Assembly (NCBI GenBank): GCA_037974665.1
Contig: CM075783.1
Span: 16,834,762 to 16,898,761, forward strand
From: Ehretia macrophylla
Lineage: Eukaryota > Streptophyta > Magnoliopsida > Boraginales > Ehretiaceae
DNA length: 64,000 nt
Reading direction: 5' to 3'
Positions 13,020 to 22,690 of this stretch are shown here, piece by piece. The position numbers were made by a program, and so were the translations under genes. The notes beneath the pieces were generated by a model, which searched no databases, was not told the DNA's origin, and saw only the letters and a program-made list of their open reading frames with translations. The first letter of the stretch is position 1, and each line of letters starts with the position of its first letter.

Positions 13020-13288
13020 GAGGGCGGCCTACTTTGTCGTCCCTCTTACGTGTTATGTGATATTATTGATTGCTTGTGACTTGTATTGGGTTGCGCAACC
13101 TTTATCGGACATGGTAGCGTCGAGAAACACGGGCGGCATCGGGCTTGCCGTGCTCCCTCGACTACCATGGTGCCTATTCCCTTCTCGCTGAGGCATACTC
13201 CACTACCCCAGAGGCGTGGTTCACCTGCTGGGCATGGACCTACCTCGGGAGAAAGGGTCGTAGGATCGGGATACATCCGGAGTATCCC
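13020..13288 (+). other. Conserved multi-hairpin block, B-type reference copy
   Basis: Sense-strand elements in order: (1) stem GAGGGCG (13020-13026), loop GCCTACTTTGT, stem CG-T-CCCTC (13038-13045), with one bulged T; (2) palindrome GGTTGCGCAACC at 13089-13100; (3) CATGGTAG (13110-13117) plus TCGAG (13120-13124) pairing with CTCGA (13157-13161) plus CTACCATG (13162-13169), with an inner CACGG/CCGTG pair (13128-13132 with 13148-13152); (4) GGGATAC (13268-13274) pairing with GTATCCC (13282-13288). Function is unknown. A structured RNA in the transcribed part of the LTR is my inference. Confidence 0.6.
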
Positions 13289-13889
13289 AATTGTGGTGTT
13301 TGGGGTTTGCCGGCATATTCGTGATACTCGTGGATCGTGGCTCGTGGATGAAGTCTTGGAAATGGAACCGTATCCTTTTTAAAGTGATTAATAGTTTGAC
13401 TTATTGTCTTGTTAGTTATGTGACTTGTATATGTTTACTTGTGTTGCATATTATATTGCTCGTTGGCATGCTGCATCACCTCCCTCGCTGGGCAACTTTG
13501 TTGCTCACTCCTCATTTGAAATGTTTCAGGAGAAGCTGAGGTGAATCCCCAGCTGTTAGAAGTAGGAGAAGAAGAAGAAGTTCAAGTAGATCAGAATCAG
13601 TGATCTTGTGTGTTGAGGTGGATTTTATGTGCTTCTTACGTGGAGTTCTTGTTATTAATGTATTTTGAGACTTTGGAGTCTTGTATATATATGTCTAGTA
13701 GATGTGTATTAGGATGTTAAAGAAAGTTGTTGGATAGTAATAATGAATTCTAGACTTTAATTTCCCTTGCATGCTTGGAGTGTTTGTTAATCTTCATATG
13801 GAACTTAGAAATTTTATTGTATTTAATTACTTATGACTAAAACCAACTTATCTCGCATGCTTGTGTGCTTTAGTAGAAAATTGTTGCTC

Positions 13890-14021
13890 CAAGGCTCGGA
13901 TGGCCTTGTGATTGTGTTTTGGCTTTGGAGTTATTGTGGATAAGTTGTTGCTTTTAGTTCAGATGTCTTGAATGAATGTTTACAGGTATCAGTTTTGTCC
14001 TTGGTACAGAGGAGACTCTGT
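13890..14021 (+). other. Two hairpins near the 3' end of the B-type LTR
   Basis: CAAGGC and GCCTTG (13890-13895, 13903-13908) enclose TCGGATG. ACAGAG and CTCTGT (14006-14011, 14016-14021) enclose GAGA, a GNRA-type tetraloop if transcribed. Both recur in the intact B LTRs at the matching place (about 39752 and 39862, and in the right LTR). The first also occurs in C and D LTRs. They lie 56-190 bp before the LTR end. Confidence 0.55.
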
Positions 14022-15104
14022 CCGAGTGACGGGTCCGAGCCTGACTGTTAACGTGGGGTTGGGTTCGGGGCATTACAGTAGTTCCGTGAATGCTAGTATT
14101 AGCTATGAGAGGGTTTTTATTGCAAGTTAGGAAACCTAAGAATGTGGTCAAGTCTTGTAAGTTAAGTTAAGTGATTTTAGTACTTTGGATGGTTTAGCTT
14201 GGTAATCTTAGTTTAATGAATGTAAATAATGCTCCTAGTGAAGTTAAATGCTTTAGAACCCCGTATGTGCTTAATGAGATGTTTGAGAACGAATGCAAGA
14301 TTCATGAATTAAAGAGTGTAATAATAGTTATTTATGTAGTTAAAGTAGTTTAATGCAATGTTGTTAGAAGTTTGAACATGATTTAGTTGAGTTGTCATTG
14401 AGTAATTAGCATGTTATAACTTAGTAACTAAAGTGTAATATTAAAGCATACTATCTAGTGCCTTTAATGTATTTTGTGTTAAGCTTGGTTTGAATACTAT
14501 TTTCTTGAGTTTTAATTGTAGTTAAGAGTTAATGAAATGTAGTTAGATTGAGTAAAGTGTAAGTTATCAACTAAAGCGCCTTAACTTATCTTTGTACTTT
14601 ATGTTAAACTAGAAAATGTTGCTTGAATGTGAATGATTGTAATGCTAGAATTCTTGCTTTAACTTAGTGTAACTAGTATTGCTTAGTGAATGTAGATAGT
14701 TGGAACCCCATGTATGTTATGTGGAATGTTCGATAAGGAATGCAAGCTAAGTGAATTAAGAAGCATTATCAAGATATGTTATGTAGCTAAGGTAATGTAG
14801 TGCATATTAGAGATCTTAAAGTAGGCTTAAAATTAACCTTAAATAATGTGTGCTAGTTTAACTACAATCAAATCTAACTTGTTCTTAATTATGAATTCTA
14901 TTTGAATTATAGCTATAATGCATGCAATTGGAGAAGGTATGAGGGGATTCTTGACTTAATCTAAGGTAAATGAGTCTTCATCTCTTCTGTACATCTTAAC
15001 TTTATTTATTATTTCTAAATTGAATTATTTAGTAATTGGTAAAGTTTATATGTATTATTTTACTTGCTATCTTGAGTTTTTTCGTGTTATTTGTGATTAA
15101 CTAC

Positions 15105-15375
15105 GAGTGCGACCTACTTTGTCGTTCCTCTTACGTGATTTGATATTCATGTTTCTTGTGATCTTGTCTCGGGGTTGCGCAACCTTTTCGGACATGGTAG
15201 CATCGAGAAACACGGGCGGCATCGGGCTTGTCGTGCTCCCTCGACTACCATGGTGCCTATTCCCTTTCTCTCGCTGAGTATACTCCACTACCCCAGAGGC
15301 GTGGTTCACTAACTGGGCATATGGACCTACTTTAGGAGAAAGGGTCGTAGGATCGGGGTACATCCAGAGTACCCC
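15105..15375 (+). other. Conserved hairpin block in C-type LTR
   Basis: The loop CCTACTTTG is kept (15113-15121), with a weakened outer stem GAGTGCGA against TCGTTCCTC. GGTTGCGCAACC lies at about 15172. CATGGTAG...CTACCATG is intact. The inner pair is CACGG/TCGTG, which needs a G-U pair. The last hairpin is GGGGTAC (15355-15361) with GTACCCC (15369-15375), a two-sided change from GGGATAC/GTATCCC of B copies. Confidence 0.6.
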
Positions 15376-16410
15376 ATTTTGGAGGAATAAGGGTTTTACT
15401 GGCACTTGTTTCAAGATCTTGGCTCGTGGCTCGTGATTGAAGACAAGTTGAACCGTATCCTTTTTATATGTGGTTAAATACTTGTCTATCTAGTCTTGTT
15501 ACTTTGTGTTATATATATGGCTATCTTTGTTGCATAACATGTTGCACGCCCGGTATGTTGCATCACCTCCCTCACTGGGTAACTTTGGTTACTCATTCCT
15601 CATTTTAACATGTTACAAGTGCAGTTAGAACAACTATCTTGAGTGTTGTGTTGCTGGTTGCTTATCTTGCTAAGGTTGAATCCCTTTGAAGATGTGTGTT
15701 ATTATATTATGTTTTATTTTGAGACCTTTGAGATCTTGTATGTATTAATGATAGATTTTATGGGTAGTAATTAAAGTTGTAGTCTTGAATAGTTAGTGGC
15801 TTAATTGGCATGTAATAACTAAAGATAGACTTTATTGTCTTTTGATTGTATGCTCGTGTGGTTATGTTTTTCTGACTAAGGCTCGAATGGCCTTGAGATT
15901 GGGAAAAGAGGGATGGTTGGAGTTGGGGTATTGTATTGTCGCCGTACTTGCTGCTTGCAGGTTTTAAATTAGCCTTATAAATAGGGGAGACTCTGTCTGT
16001 TTCCCCTCATGTTTCGTGCCTTAGGTTTTGGGTTTGGGGCTCTGGTTTTGAGAGGGATTGGGGTGTTATACAAATGCTCCTAATTAATGGTCAAACTAAG
16101 TTAAAACTCCACTTAATTGACGATTAGCTAAAACTAGTGTTATACTTACGTGACATTATTCACACGAAGTACAAATCATTTTTCAAATGCATATTCCTGG
16201 TCTCCCAAATCCAAAACTACAAGTTTCCGATTCCTTTTATTGGTTATACTATCTAGGAAAAATATTAAATCAAGCATTTAAGACAATTAAATTTCTTATA
16301 AATAGTGCCCAATAGTAAAGCAATTAAACAAAAAAGAAAATGCACATAAAATACTCAAGTAATTTTGCAACTGTTATTTAATAGATGTGATGAAATTTCT
16401 GGGCATCACA

Positions 16411-16908
16411 CCTAGAAGCAAGAAAATGGCTGAATATGTCTTGTTCTTCATTTTCTTCCTTCATTCTTCTTTCTTCTCTTATTTCCCTTTTCTTTCATCT
16501 TTTTTCTCTCTTCCTGATGGTTTGATCGTGTGTGTGTGTGTGAGTGCTGCATTTTTGTGTGTGTGTGTGTGTATGTGTTTAGCTTAGTTTAGGTGTTTTA
16601 AGTTAGGTAGGATATTTTCTTGATTTTCCAAAAGACAAGAGTGCCCCTCAACTTACTCATGTTTTGCTAGTGTGTCATTTAGTTCAAATTGAATTGTTTT
16701 AGTTAGCTATTGTGATGTGGCATAATTTAATTAGTGCCTACGATATTAAAAATACGTAAATGCACTTAATAAATATAATGCACGTAAAACGAGATGAAGA
16801 CATGTTAAACAATGTAAATACATATTAACTAATATAAATGCATATTAAATTATGCAAAAATACATGCAATGCTATAAAATGCACATGGGCTCGATACGGG
16901 GTCTCACA
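16411..16908 (-). mobile_element. C-type LTR end fragment
   Basis: On the plus strand this runs from a pyrimidine tract and (GT)n at about 16440-16580 to GATACGGGGTCTCACA at 16908. It follows the same order as the last part of the minus-strand C-type LTR at 33440-50168 (37257-37549 plus 49880-50168). The B-type LTR joins it at 16410/16411, so the B element probably inserted here. The left part of this LTR is missing, and I could not find the matching CCTAG duplication on the left. Confidence 0.7.
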
Positions 16909-18080
16909 CGAATGGTTCGCGAGCAAGTGACTGCGTACCACTGGTCATCAATAGGTCAAATAATTGGGGACATGGCGTGCACGCTACTTTGGAGATTTAA
17001 AAGCTGTTGAAGTCATCTGCTATGCAAAACGGGGCCTACCAGTTCATACAACCTTCTGCCCCGTAGTAGCGTATATGATGTTCTTATCGTACTAATGACA
17101 AGATTGATCAATGGTCCATCTGACAGTCCATGACGAATAATATTAATCAATGGACTTGATGACATTGATAAAAGTTTTGGTTGTTATGATGATGTATACG
17201 TTAATTATAATAAAGAAGAAAAAAATGTTTTTCTTGGAGACAGAAATATAGGGATGTCATTATGTCAAATAATTGGGAACATGGCGTGCACGCTAACACA
17301 TTGCATTCAAAACCTACTCACGCCATGTCACTTCCAAAACGGGGCCCTGGTATTTCATTATCTTCTGCGCCGTGGTATGTACAATTTTTTCATATCATAC
17401 TAACAACAAGATTGAGCAATGATACGGTTCAATTCTCGTGATAAAGAATAATGGTGACGTGACTTGACGACAGTGATAAAAGTTTTTAAAATTCAACTTA
17501 AGCTGTTTAATTATAAAACATGCTTTTAGAATTATAACATATTTTATTTCTATACAACTACATTAGTTAACTATTTGTTTAATTCAATACTTTTATTCTT
17601 TTAATAACTATTTAAATTATTGTGTTTATATAATTAATTATATAATATTTATGGATTATTAATTGTTTTTGAAATTCTATAACTTTGACATTATATATAT
17701 GATCCTAATTGAGAACTAATTCAATAATATAAGCGGTTTATTAATATTCTATGTAAATTGAGAAGTAATAAAAATATAATTAATATAAGATTTAAATATA
17801 AAATATAAAATAATTATTTATTACTTATCCAATTTTCAAAATTACTATGTAGTAGTAAATTTTTGGTTCATAATCAATTTTGTGGCATTATTAATGAATT
17901 AACTTCATTTACATTATATTTTTATAAGCATTTTAGTTACAAAAAAAATAACTACTAATTCAATAATTTGTAGTTTGATAAAAGGTCAAAAAAATTAAAA
18001 ATCATATAGTATTTTCACATGTTTTTATAAATTTTGAACAAATATATTCTAATATGTAAAATTTTAATGTCTCAAATAAT
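16909..18080. other. Unassigned AT-rich stretch before the CACTA element
   Basis: No open frame with recognisable content. About 16953-17490 holds an imperfect direct duplication (listed separately). From about 17480 the sequence is very AT-rich with runs such as ATTAATTATATAATATTT and no structure I can name. It may be old insertion-site DNA of the CACTA transposon or remains of another element. Confidence 0.5.
16953..17490. repeat. Imperfect direct duplication, two ~230-bp units
   Basis: Units start at about 16953 and 17264. Shared landmarks in the same order are GTCAAATAATTGGG, ACATGGCGTGCACGCTA, AAAACGGGGCC, TTCTG(C/CG)CCGT, CTAA(T/C)(G/A)ACAAGATTGA and GA(C)A(T/G)TGATAAAAGTTTT. The units are separated by about 75 bp and clearly diverged. 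Each contains the 10-bp palindrome GCGTGCACGC. No family is recognised. Confidence 0.7.
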
Positions 18081-18094
18081 TATAACAAAAAAAA

Positions 18095-18610
18095 ACTAGA
18101 GACGGAAGTTATAGGCCGTCACCAAATGGAGACGACCTGATCCGTCTCTATTTTTTAGCCATCTCCGTTTGGATAATTGGCCTTCCAGATGGACATGACT
18201 TGGGCAGTCTCCTTTTGGAGAAGGACTAGCGGGATTCTACAAAATGAGACGACATTTTGGAAATGAAATGGGCCATCTCCATGGGGAGAGGCCCAGCGCT
18301 CCAAAATGGAGACGACTCAGACCGTCTCCATTTTGGAGACGAACTAGGCCGTCTCCATTTGGAGAGGCCCAGCGCTCTAAAATGGAAACGGGTTTTGAAG
18401 ACAGACTAGGCCAACTCCATATGGAAAGGCCTAGCGCTCCAAATGGAGACAACTCGGTCTATCTCCATAGGGAGAGGCCCAACGCTCCAAAATGGAGACG
18501 ACTCAGGCAGTCTCCATTTTGGGGACGAACTGGGCCGTCTCCATTTAGAGAGGCCCAGTTACAAAATGGAGACGACCTGGTCTATCTCTATGGAGACCCA
18601 TCTTGTCCAG
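18095..18610. repeat. Left subterminal repeat array of the CACTA element
   Basis: Degenerate direct and inverted copies of GGAGACGAC / GGCCGTCTCCAT / GGAGAGGCCCAGCGCTCC spaced about 30-75 bp. In CACTA elements such arrays bind the transposase-encoded DNA-binding protein. The 131-codon open frame on the plus strand here is a by-product of the repeat. Confidence 0.85.
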
Positions 18611-18619
18611 TCCCTATAA

Positions 18620-18850
18620 AGACTGAGCGAATATATTAATGATTTACATGCTCAACATGATGCTCAGCAAGAGGACGATGAGACTAAAGAAGAAGAAGAA
18701 GAAGAAGAAGAAGAAGATGATGATGATGATGATGATGATGAACAAGATGATGATGATGATGATAATGATGAACAAGATGAAGATGATGATGATGATGATG
18801 ATGACGGTGATGATGATGACGCTGATGATGAGAATGAAGATGATATTTAG
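18620..18850 (+). pseudogene. Acidic C-terminal tail of a CACTA transposase, truncated
   Basis: In the frame ending TAG at 18848-18850 the product reads ...SEYINDLHAQHDAQQEDDE, then Glu-rich and Asp-rich runs encoded by (GAA)n and (GAT)n, then ...DDENEDDI. It begins right after the subterminal array, with a stop just upstream, so everything before it has been deleted. The position next to the second transposase gene suggests the end of a TNP2/TNPD-type gene. That is inference, because the tail alone has no catalytic motif. Confidence 0.5.
18685..18845. repeat. (GAA)n/(GAT)n microsatellite
   Basis: Nine GAA units are followed by an interrupted GAT/GAC/GAA run. It is coding in origin (poly-Glu/poly-Asp tail). 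The Lys/Met-rich open frame in another phase is spurious. Confidence 0.9.
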
Positions 18851-19095
18851 TCAGTTTGTTTATTATGTAACAATCATGTTGACATATTCAACTTATTTAC
18901 AGAAGGATGAAAACAATTTATTGTTAAATCACTGGATCATGTTTATCTATCTATTAATGTGTGTAGCAATTACCTTTTAATTTATTATTTGTATTTGTCG
19001 AAAAACAAACATGGCTGCAGGTAAAGATAACTATTCAAGTGGAATTAGACGGTTCCTTGGGACGGGGCCATTAAGTGGTAGTGCAGGCCGTGGAC

Positions 19096-20311
19096 TGTTG
19101 GGTGTATTATTTATATAGTATTTCAACACATTTTCAGTTAAACTTTGTTAGTTTTTGAGTAATTTATGAGCAATTTGATTAGTTTTGTCTTTGATTTGCA
19201 TTGTAGGTAATTTCCAAGAGACAATCTGAGTTTTGAGGCAAAGATTGAAGAGAAATTGATTGGCTTTTATACAATTTGTGGAGAAATTGAAGAACAAATA
19301 GAAGTAGCGCAGTCATAACGCAGCTGCGCAGCATCGCATGAAAATTAAGGGCAGTTTTGTAAATTGACAAGAAAAGAAAGAAACCCTATGAAATGAAAGA
19401 AGAAAAACGTGAGAAGTGGGCAGCCATCAAGAGGGGAGAAAAAGCAACGTTCCAGATGGGGAGAAAGAGAGAATTCATAAGTTGAAGACGGAGGAACAAT
19501 CAAGAGACGGACTTCTGCCCCAATTCTTCTCCAAATCTTAGTTTTCTTTATCTCTGTTATCATGTTTTACGTTACAATTGGAATTTTATTTATTTTCATG
19601 ATTATGTTCTAAACTATTTTTCTAGGGCTACGATGTAGCTGAATTTTGAATATTTGATGCTTTTGGTTTTAATTCATTGATGAACTATTTCATATTTGCG
19701 TTGAGTATTTTATGCTGAGTTTAATGCTTGTGGTTGCTTGATCAACAATTACATGAGTCGTGATTTAGTTTGAGACTGAGAAGTGATAACTAAATTAGAC
19801 AACATATTAAATACCATTAAATTGTCATAAGCTAGAGATAGTTATGAGATCTAATGCATCATTTGAATTTCTAGGGCTTAATGCGTTCCATAAGTTCACA
19901 GTTATCACGGAGATATAGTTAGCTTGCTTATTGGGATTGGTTATTGATGCTTGAGAAAGATTAATATTTACCTTAGCGAAATTGCTGGCAATGTTAGGAA
20001 TAGGCATCAATTGGTTTAAATCACTAGTTTCAAATAGGATTAATCTTGGTGAAATCGGAATCCCTAGAGTCTTTTAATTATTGAATTACCATCTTTTGTT
20101 AATTTCATAATTGTCTTACTTGCTATTTCTCTTATAAGTTCTATAATTTTTTAAGTAATTAGTTACAAATTCTCAATTCGTGATTGTCCAAATAAAGTTA
20201 GAGCTAAATCAATTTCGATACTTAGTAATCACAGTCCTCGTGGGAACGATCTTTACTTATCACTTTATTACTTGTTGTGATATGTGCACTTCCATTAGAA
20301 ATCATACAACA
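19096..20311 (+). repeat. 5' LTR of element E
   Basis: 1,216 bp, TG...CA. It carries GTAGCGCAGTCATAACGCAGCTGCGC near 19303, part of a palindromic motif also found inside the element. The 3' LTR is at 50192-51408. Confidence 0.95.
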
Positions 20312-20317
20312 AGTTTT

Positions 20318-20335
20318 TGGCGCCGTTGTCGGGGA
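20318..20335 (+). other. Primer binding site, tRNA-Asp type
   Basis: TGGCGCCGTTGTCGGGGA starts 7 bp after the LTR. It is one base from TGGCGCCGTTGCCGGGGA, the sequence complementary to the 3' end of plant tRNA-Asp that Athila-type elements use. Confidence 0.85.
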
Positions 20336-20565
20336 CTGTGTCAATTATTAATATCGATACCAAATAGCTTTGATTTTACTTTGGATTTTAGTTTGTTTTG
20401 TTTTGTTCTCTTATTTTCGTTACGTGTGTTTCAGGAACATATTCCGTTAGGAGCATGTGAAAGTTGGGAGGTACCAATTTGTTGCCTTTTGATTTTGAGA
20501 TAGAGCGAACTTGTCGAAAGAATAGAAAGGGGCAAAAAGCTATTACCCACCACCTGCAGGAAAAC

Positions 20566-22690
20566 ATGGCTCAAATAGTACAAGTACAAGGTGAAAATAA
20601 CCAGGAAAATCTACCTAGAACACTGCGAGACTATGCTTTACCACCCACTAGAATTCAACCTGTGATTAGAAGGCCAGCGATTCAGGCGAATAATTTTGAC
20701 TTGAAAACAGTGACGCTACAGTTGATTCAGAATATCAAGTTCCATGGACTGCCTTCTGAAGATCCTAATCAACACATCGTGAATTTTCTAGAAGTCTGCA
20801 GAATTGTTAAGTACAATGGAGTCACTGATGAAGCTCTGCGCTTTCGCTTGTTTCCTTTCTCTTTGAGGGATCAAACTAAGGAATGGTTGAACTCACTGCC
20901 TTCAGATTCAATCACCACTTAGGAGGATTTGGTGCACAAGTTTCTGTTAAGATTTTTCCTACCTGGAAAGACAGTGAAGCTGCGCATAGAAATCAATAAT
21001 TTTGCGCAACATGAAGGAAAAACTTTGTGTAAAGCATGGGAGAGGTATAAGGCATTGTTGAGGTCGTGTCCTAATCATAGTGTACCTAGGTGGATGCAAG
21101 TTCACAATTTTTACAATGGGCTGATTAACACCACAACAACTTTGATTGATGCATTAGTAGGAGGAGCTTTAATGAACAAGACAGCAGATGAAGCTTATGC
21201 GTTGCTTGAGGATATTGTCTTAAACAATCAGCAGTGGTCGAGCGAAAGATTCATACCAAAGAAGACAGCTGGGATCCATGAGATTGATGCCATAACTGCT
21301 TTGGCAGCAAAAATTGACCATCTCGCGAAACAGATGCAAAATAATCAAGTAACTGCTAATGTTATCCAAGCGGCAGTGGTGTGCAAGTTTTGTTGTGGTC
21401 CACATTATAGTATAGAATATCAGATTGGCAATCCATTTGTGTAAGGCACAACAGAACAAGCACGGTGTATGAGGAACTTTAATAGGAAGTAACACAATCA
21501 ATATCCCAACAGATATCATCCAGGATTGCGTTACCATCCTAATCTATCTTGGAGAAATAATCAGAATATGTTGCAGCCTAAGCAGAATAACCCATTACTA
21601 AAGAATAAGGTAAACTTGGAAGATGCATTGGCCCAGTTGGCGAATTTGCAGACTCAGTTTATGAATGAAACTAGGACAAACTTCTAAATCCAATCTGCAC
21701 AAATCAGAAATTTAGAGGTGCAATTTACTCAAATGGCTACTTTGTTTTCTGAAAGACAAAAAAGAAGTTTACCTAGTACTTCAGAGGTAAATCCCAGAAG
21801 AGATGGCATGGAGCATTGCAAAGCGATCACTTTGAGAAGCAGCAAAGAATTAGAGGAGCCAGTGAGAATCAAGAAGGTTGAGAAAAGTGAAACGAATAAT
21901 AAGGCAAAAGATGAAGAGAAATTAGAAGCTCAGCCACAACCTATGAAGGAGCCACATGTGCTTGTGCCATTCCCTCAATGATTGCAGAAAAATAAGTTTG
22001 ATAAGCAATTTGCTAAATTTCTTGAAGTTTTTAAGAAGCTTCACATTAATATTCCATTTGCAGATGCACTTGAACAAATTCCGAGTTATGTGAAGTTCAT
22101 GAAGGATATCCTTTCAAATAAGAGGAAGCTTTGAGATTATGAGACAGTTGCACTTACTGAAGAGTGCAACGCTATTCTACAAAAGAAGCTACCACAAAAA
22201 CTTAAGGATCTAGAGAGTTTTACTATTTCATGTAAAATTGGCAATGTTGTTTTTGAGTGAGCTTTGTGTGATTTAGGTGCTAGTATTAATTTAATGCCTT
22301 TGTCTAATTTCAAGAAGCTTGGTTTAGGAGAGGCAAGACCCATGACTGTAACATTACAGTTAGCTGATCGCTCGCTAAAGCATCCTAGATGAGTAATTGA
22401 AGATGTGCTCGTCAAAGTTGATAAATTTATTTTTCCTGTAGATTTCATAGTGCTAAACATGGGGGAAGACAATGAAATTCTTATCATTCTTGAAAGACCT
22501 TTCCTTGCAATTGGAGGAGCACTTATTGATGTTCGAAAGGGTGAGCTTAAATTGCGAGTACAAGATGAAGAGATAACCTTTAATGTGTTCAAATCTTACA
22601 AGTACCCAGAAGCGAGTGATAGTTATTTTCACATTGATGCCGTAAAAGCTATAGTGTCTAACCATGGGGGTCAATTGGATCCCTTAAAGG
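20566..22690 (+). pseudogene. Element E gag-protease, same frame with point stops
   Basis: From ATG 20566 (MAQIVQVQGENN) one frame can be followed to about 22690. It contains an Athila/Tat-type Gag (IKFHGLPSEDPNQHIVNFLE, LRFRLFPFSLRDQTKEWLN, HNFYNGL), a zinc knuckle CKFCCGPH whose last cysteine is now Tyr, and an aspartic protease with ALCDLGASINLMP. At least eight stops interrupt it (for example 20920, 21442, 21979, 22132, 22258, 22390). Several look like single transitions of Trp, Arg or Gly codons (TGG to TAG in ITT-W-EDLVHKF; CGA or GGA to TGA). There is no net frameshift across these 2.1 kb. The gene cannot make a full product. Confidence 0.88.

Larger units (their letters stand above)
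11615..14077 (+). mobile_element. Solo LTR, B-type, TSD GTAGT
   Basis: This complete 2,463-bp LTR runs from TGTGACACCCGAGAATTTC at 11615 to GGTTCGGGGCATTACA at 14077. GTAGT flanks it at 11610-11614 and 14078-14082. It is inserted in the C-type solo LTR 10085-16070. It is the cleanest plus-strand copy of the B LTR and the reference used here for the conserved hairpin block at 13020-13288. Confidence 0.95.
10085..16070 (+). mobile_element. Solo LTR, C-type, TSD CAAAT, interrupted
   Basis: It starts TGTAACACCCCGACCCG at 10085 and ends GGATTGGGGTGTTATA at 16070; the last C of the usual TTACA has become T. CAAAT flanks it at 10080-10084 and 16071-16075. Its own length is about 3,518 bp after removing the B-type LTR at 11615-14077 and one copy of that TSD. 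An (AC)n and (GAA)n stretch at about 10585-10685 matches the same landmarks in the C-type copies at 16411-16908 and 33440-50168. Confidence 0.93.
4562..16410 (-). mobile_element. B-type 5' LTR split by two solo LTRs
   Basis: The LTR begins (plus strand) TGTAATGCTCCGAAACC at 4562 and ends GGGCATCACA at 16410. Its own DNA is 4562-6590, 9957-10084 and 16076-16410. These pieces total about 2,492 bp, close to the 2,458-2,463 bp of the other B LTRs, and align in order with the LTR at 39693-42150. The gaps are the D-type solo LTR (6591-9951) and the C-type solo LTR (10085-16070), each with perfect 5-bp duplications. It is the 5' LTR of the truncated gag-pol copy at 2131-4238. Confidence 0.85.

Noticed and set aside
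13086-13382. 98-codon open frame in the B LTR, with similar frames in other LTR copies (e.g. 34240-34497 and 40383-40619)
   Set aside because: Similarity follows the conserved LTR block. The frame shifts between families and is changed by the 1-bp deletion at about 40553 in one LTR of the young B element. Conserved hairpins explain it better than a protein.
18244-18639. 131-codon open frame
   Set aside because: It lies wholly in the CACTA subterminal repeats and its residues repeat with them.
18639-18980. Lys/Met-rich open frame
   Set aside because: Out-of-phase reading of (GAA)n/(GAT)n; the acidic frame fits a transposase tail.
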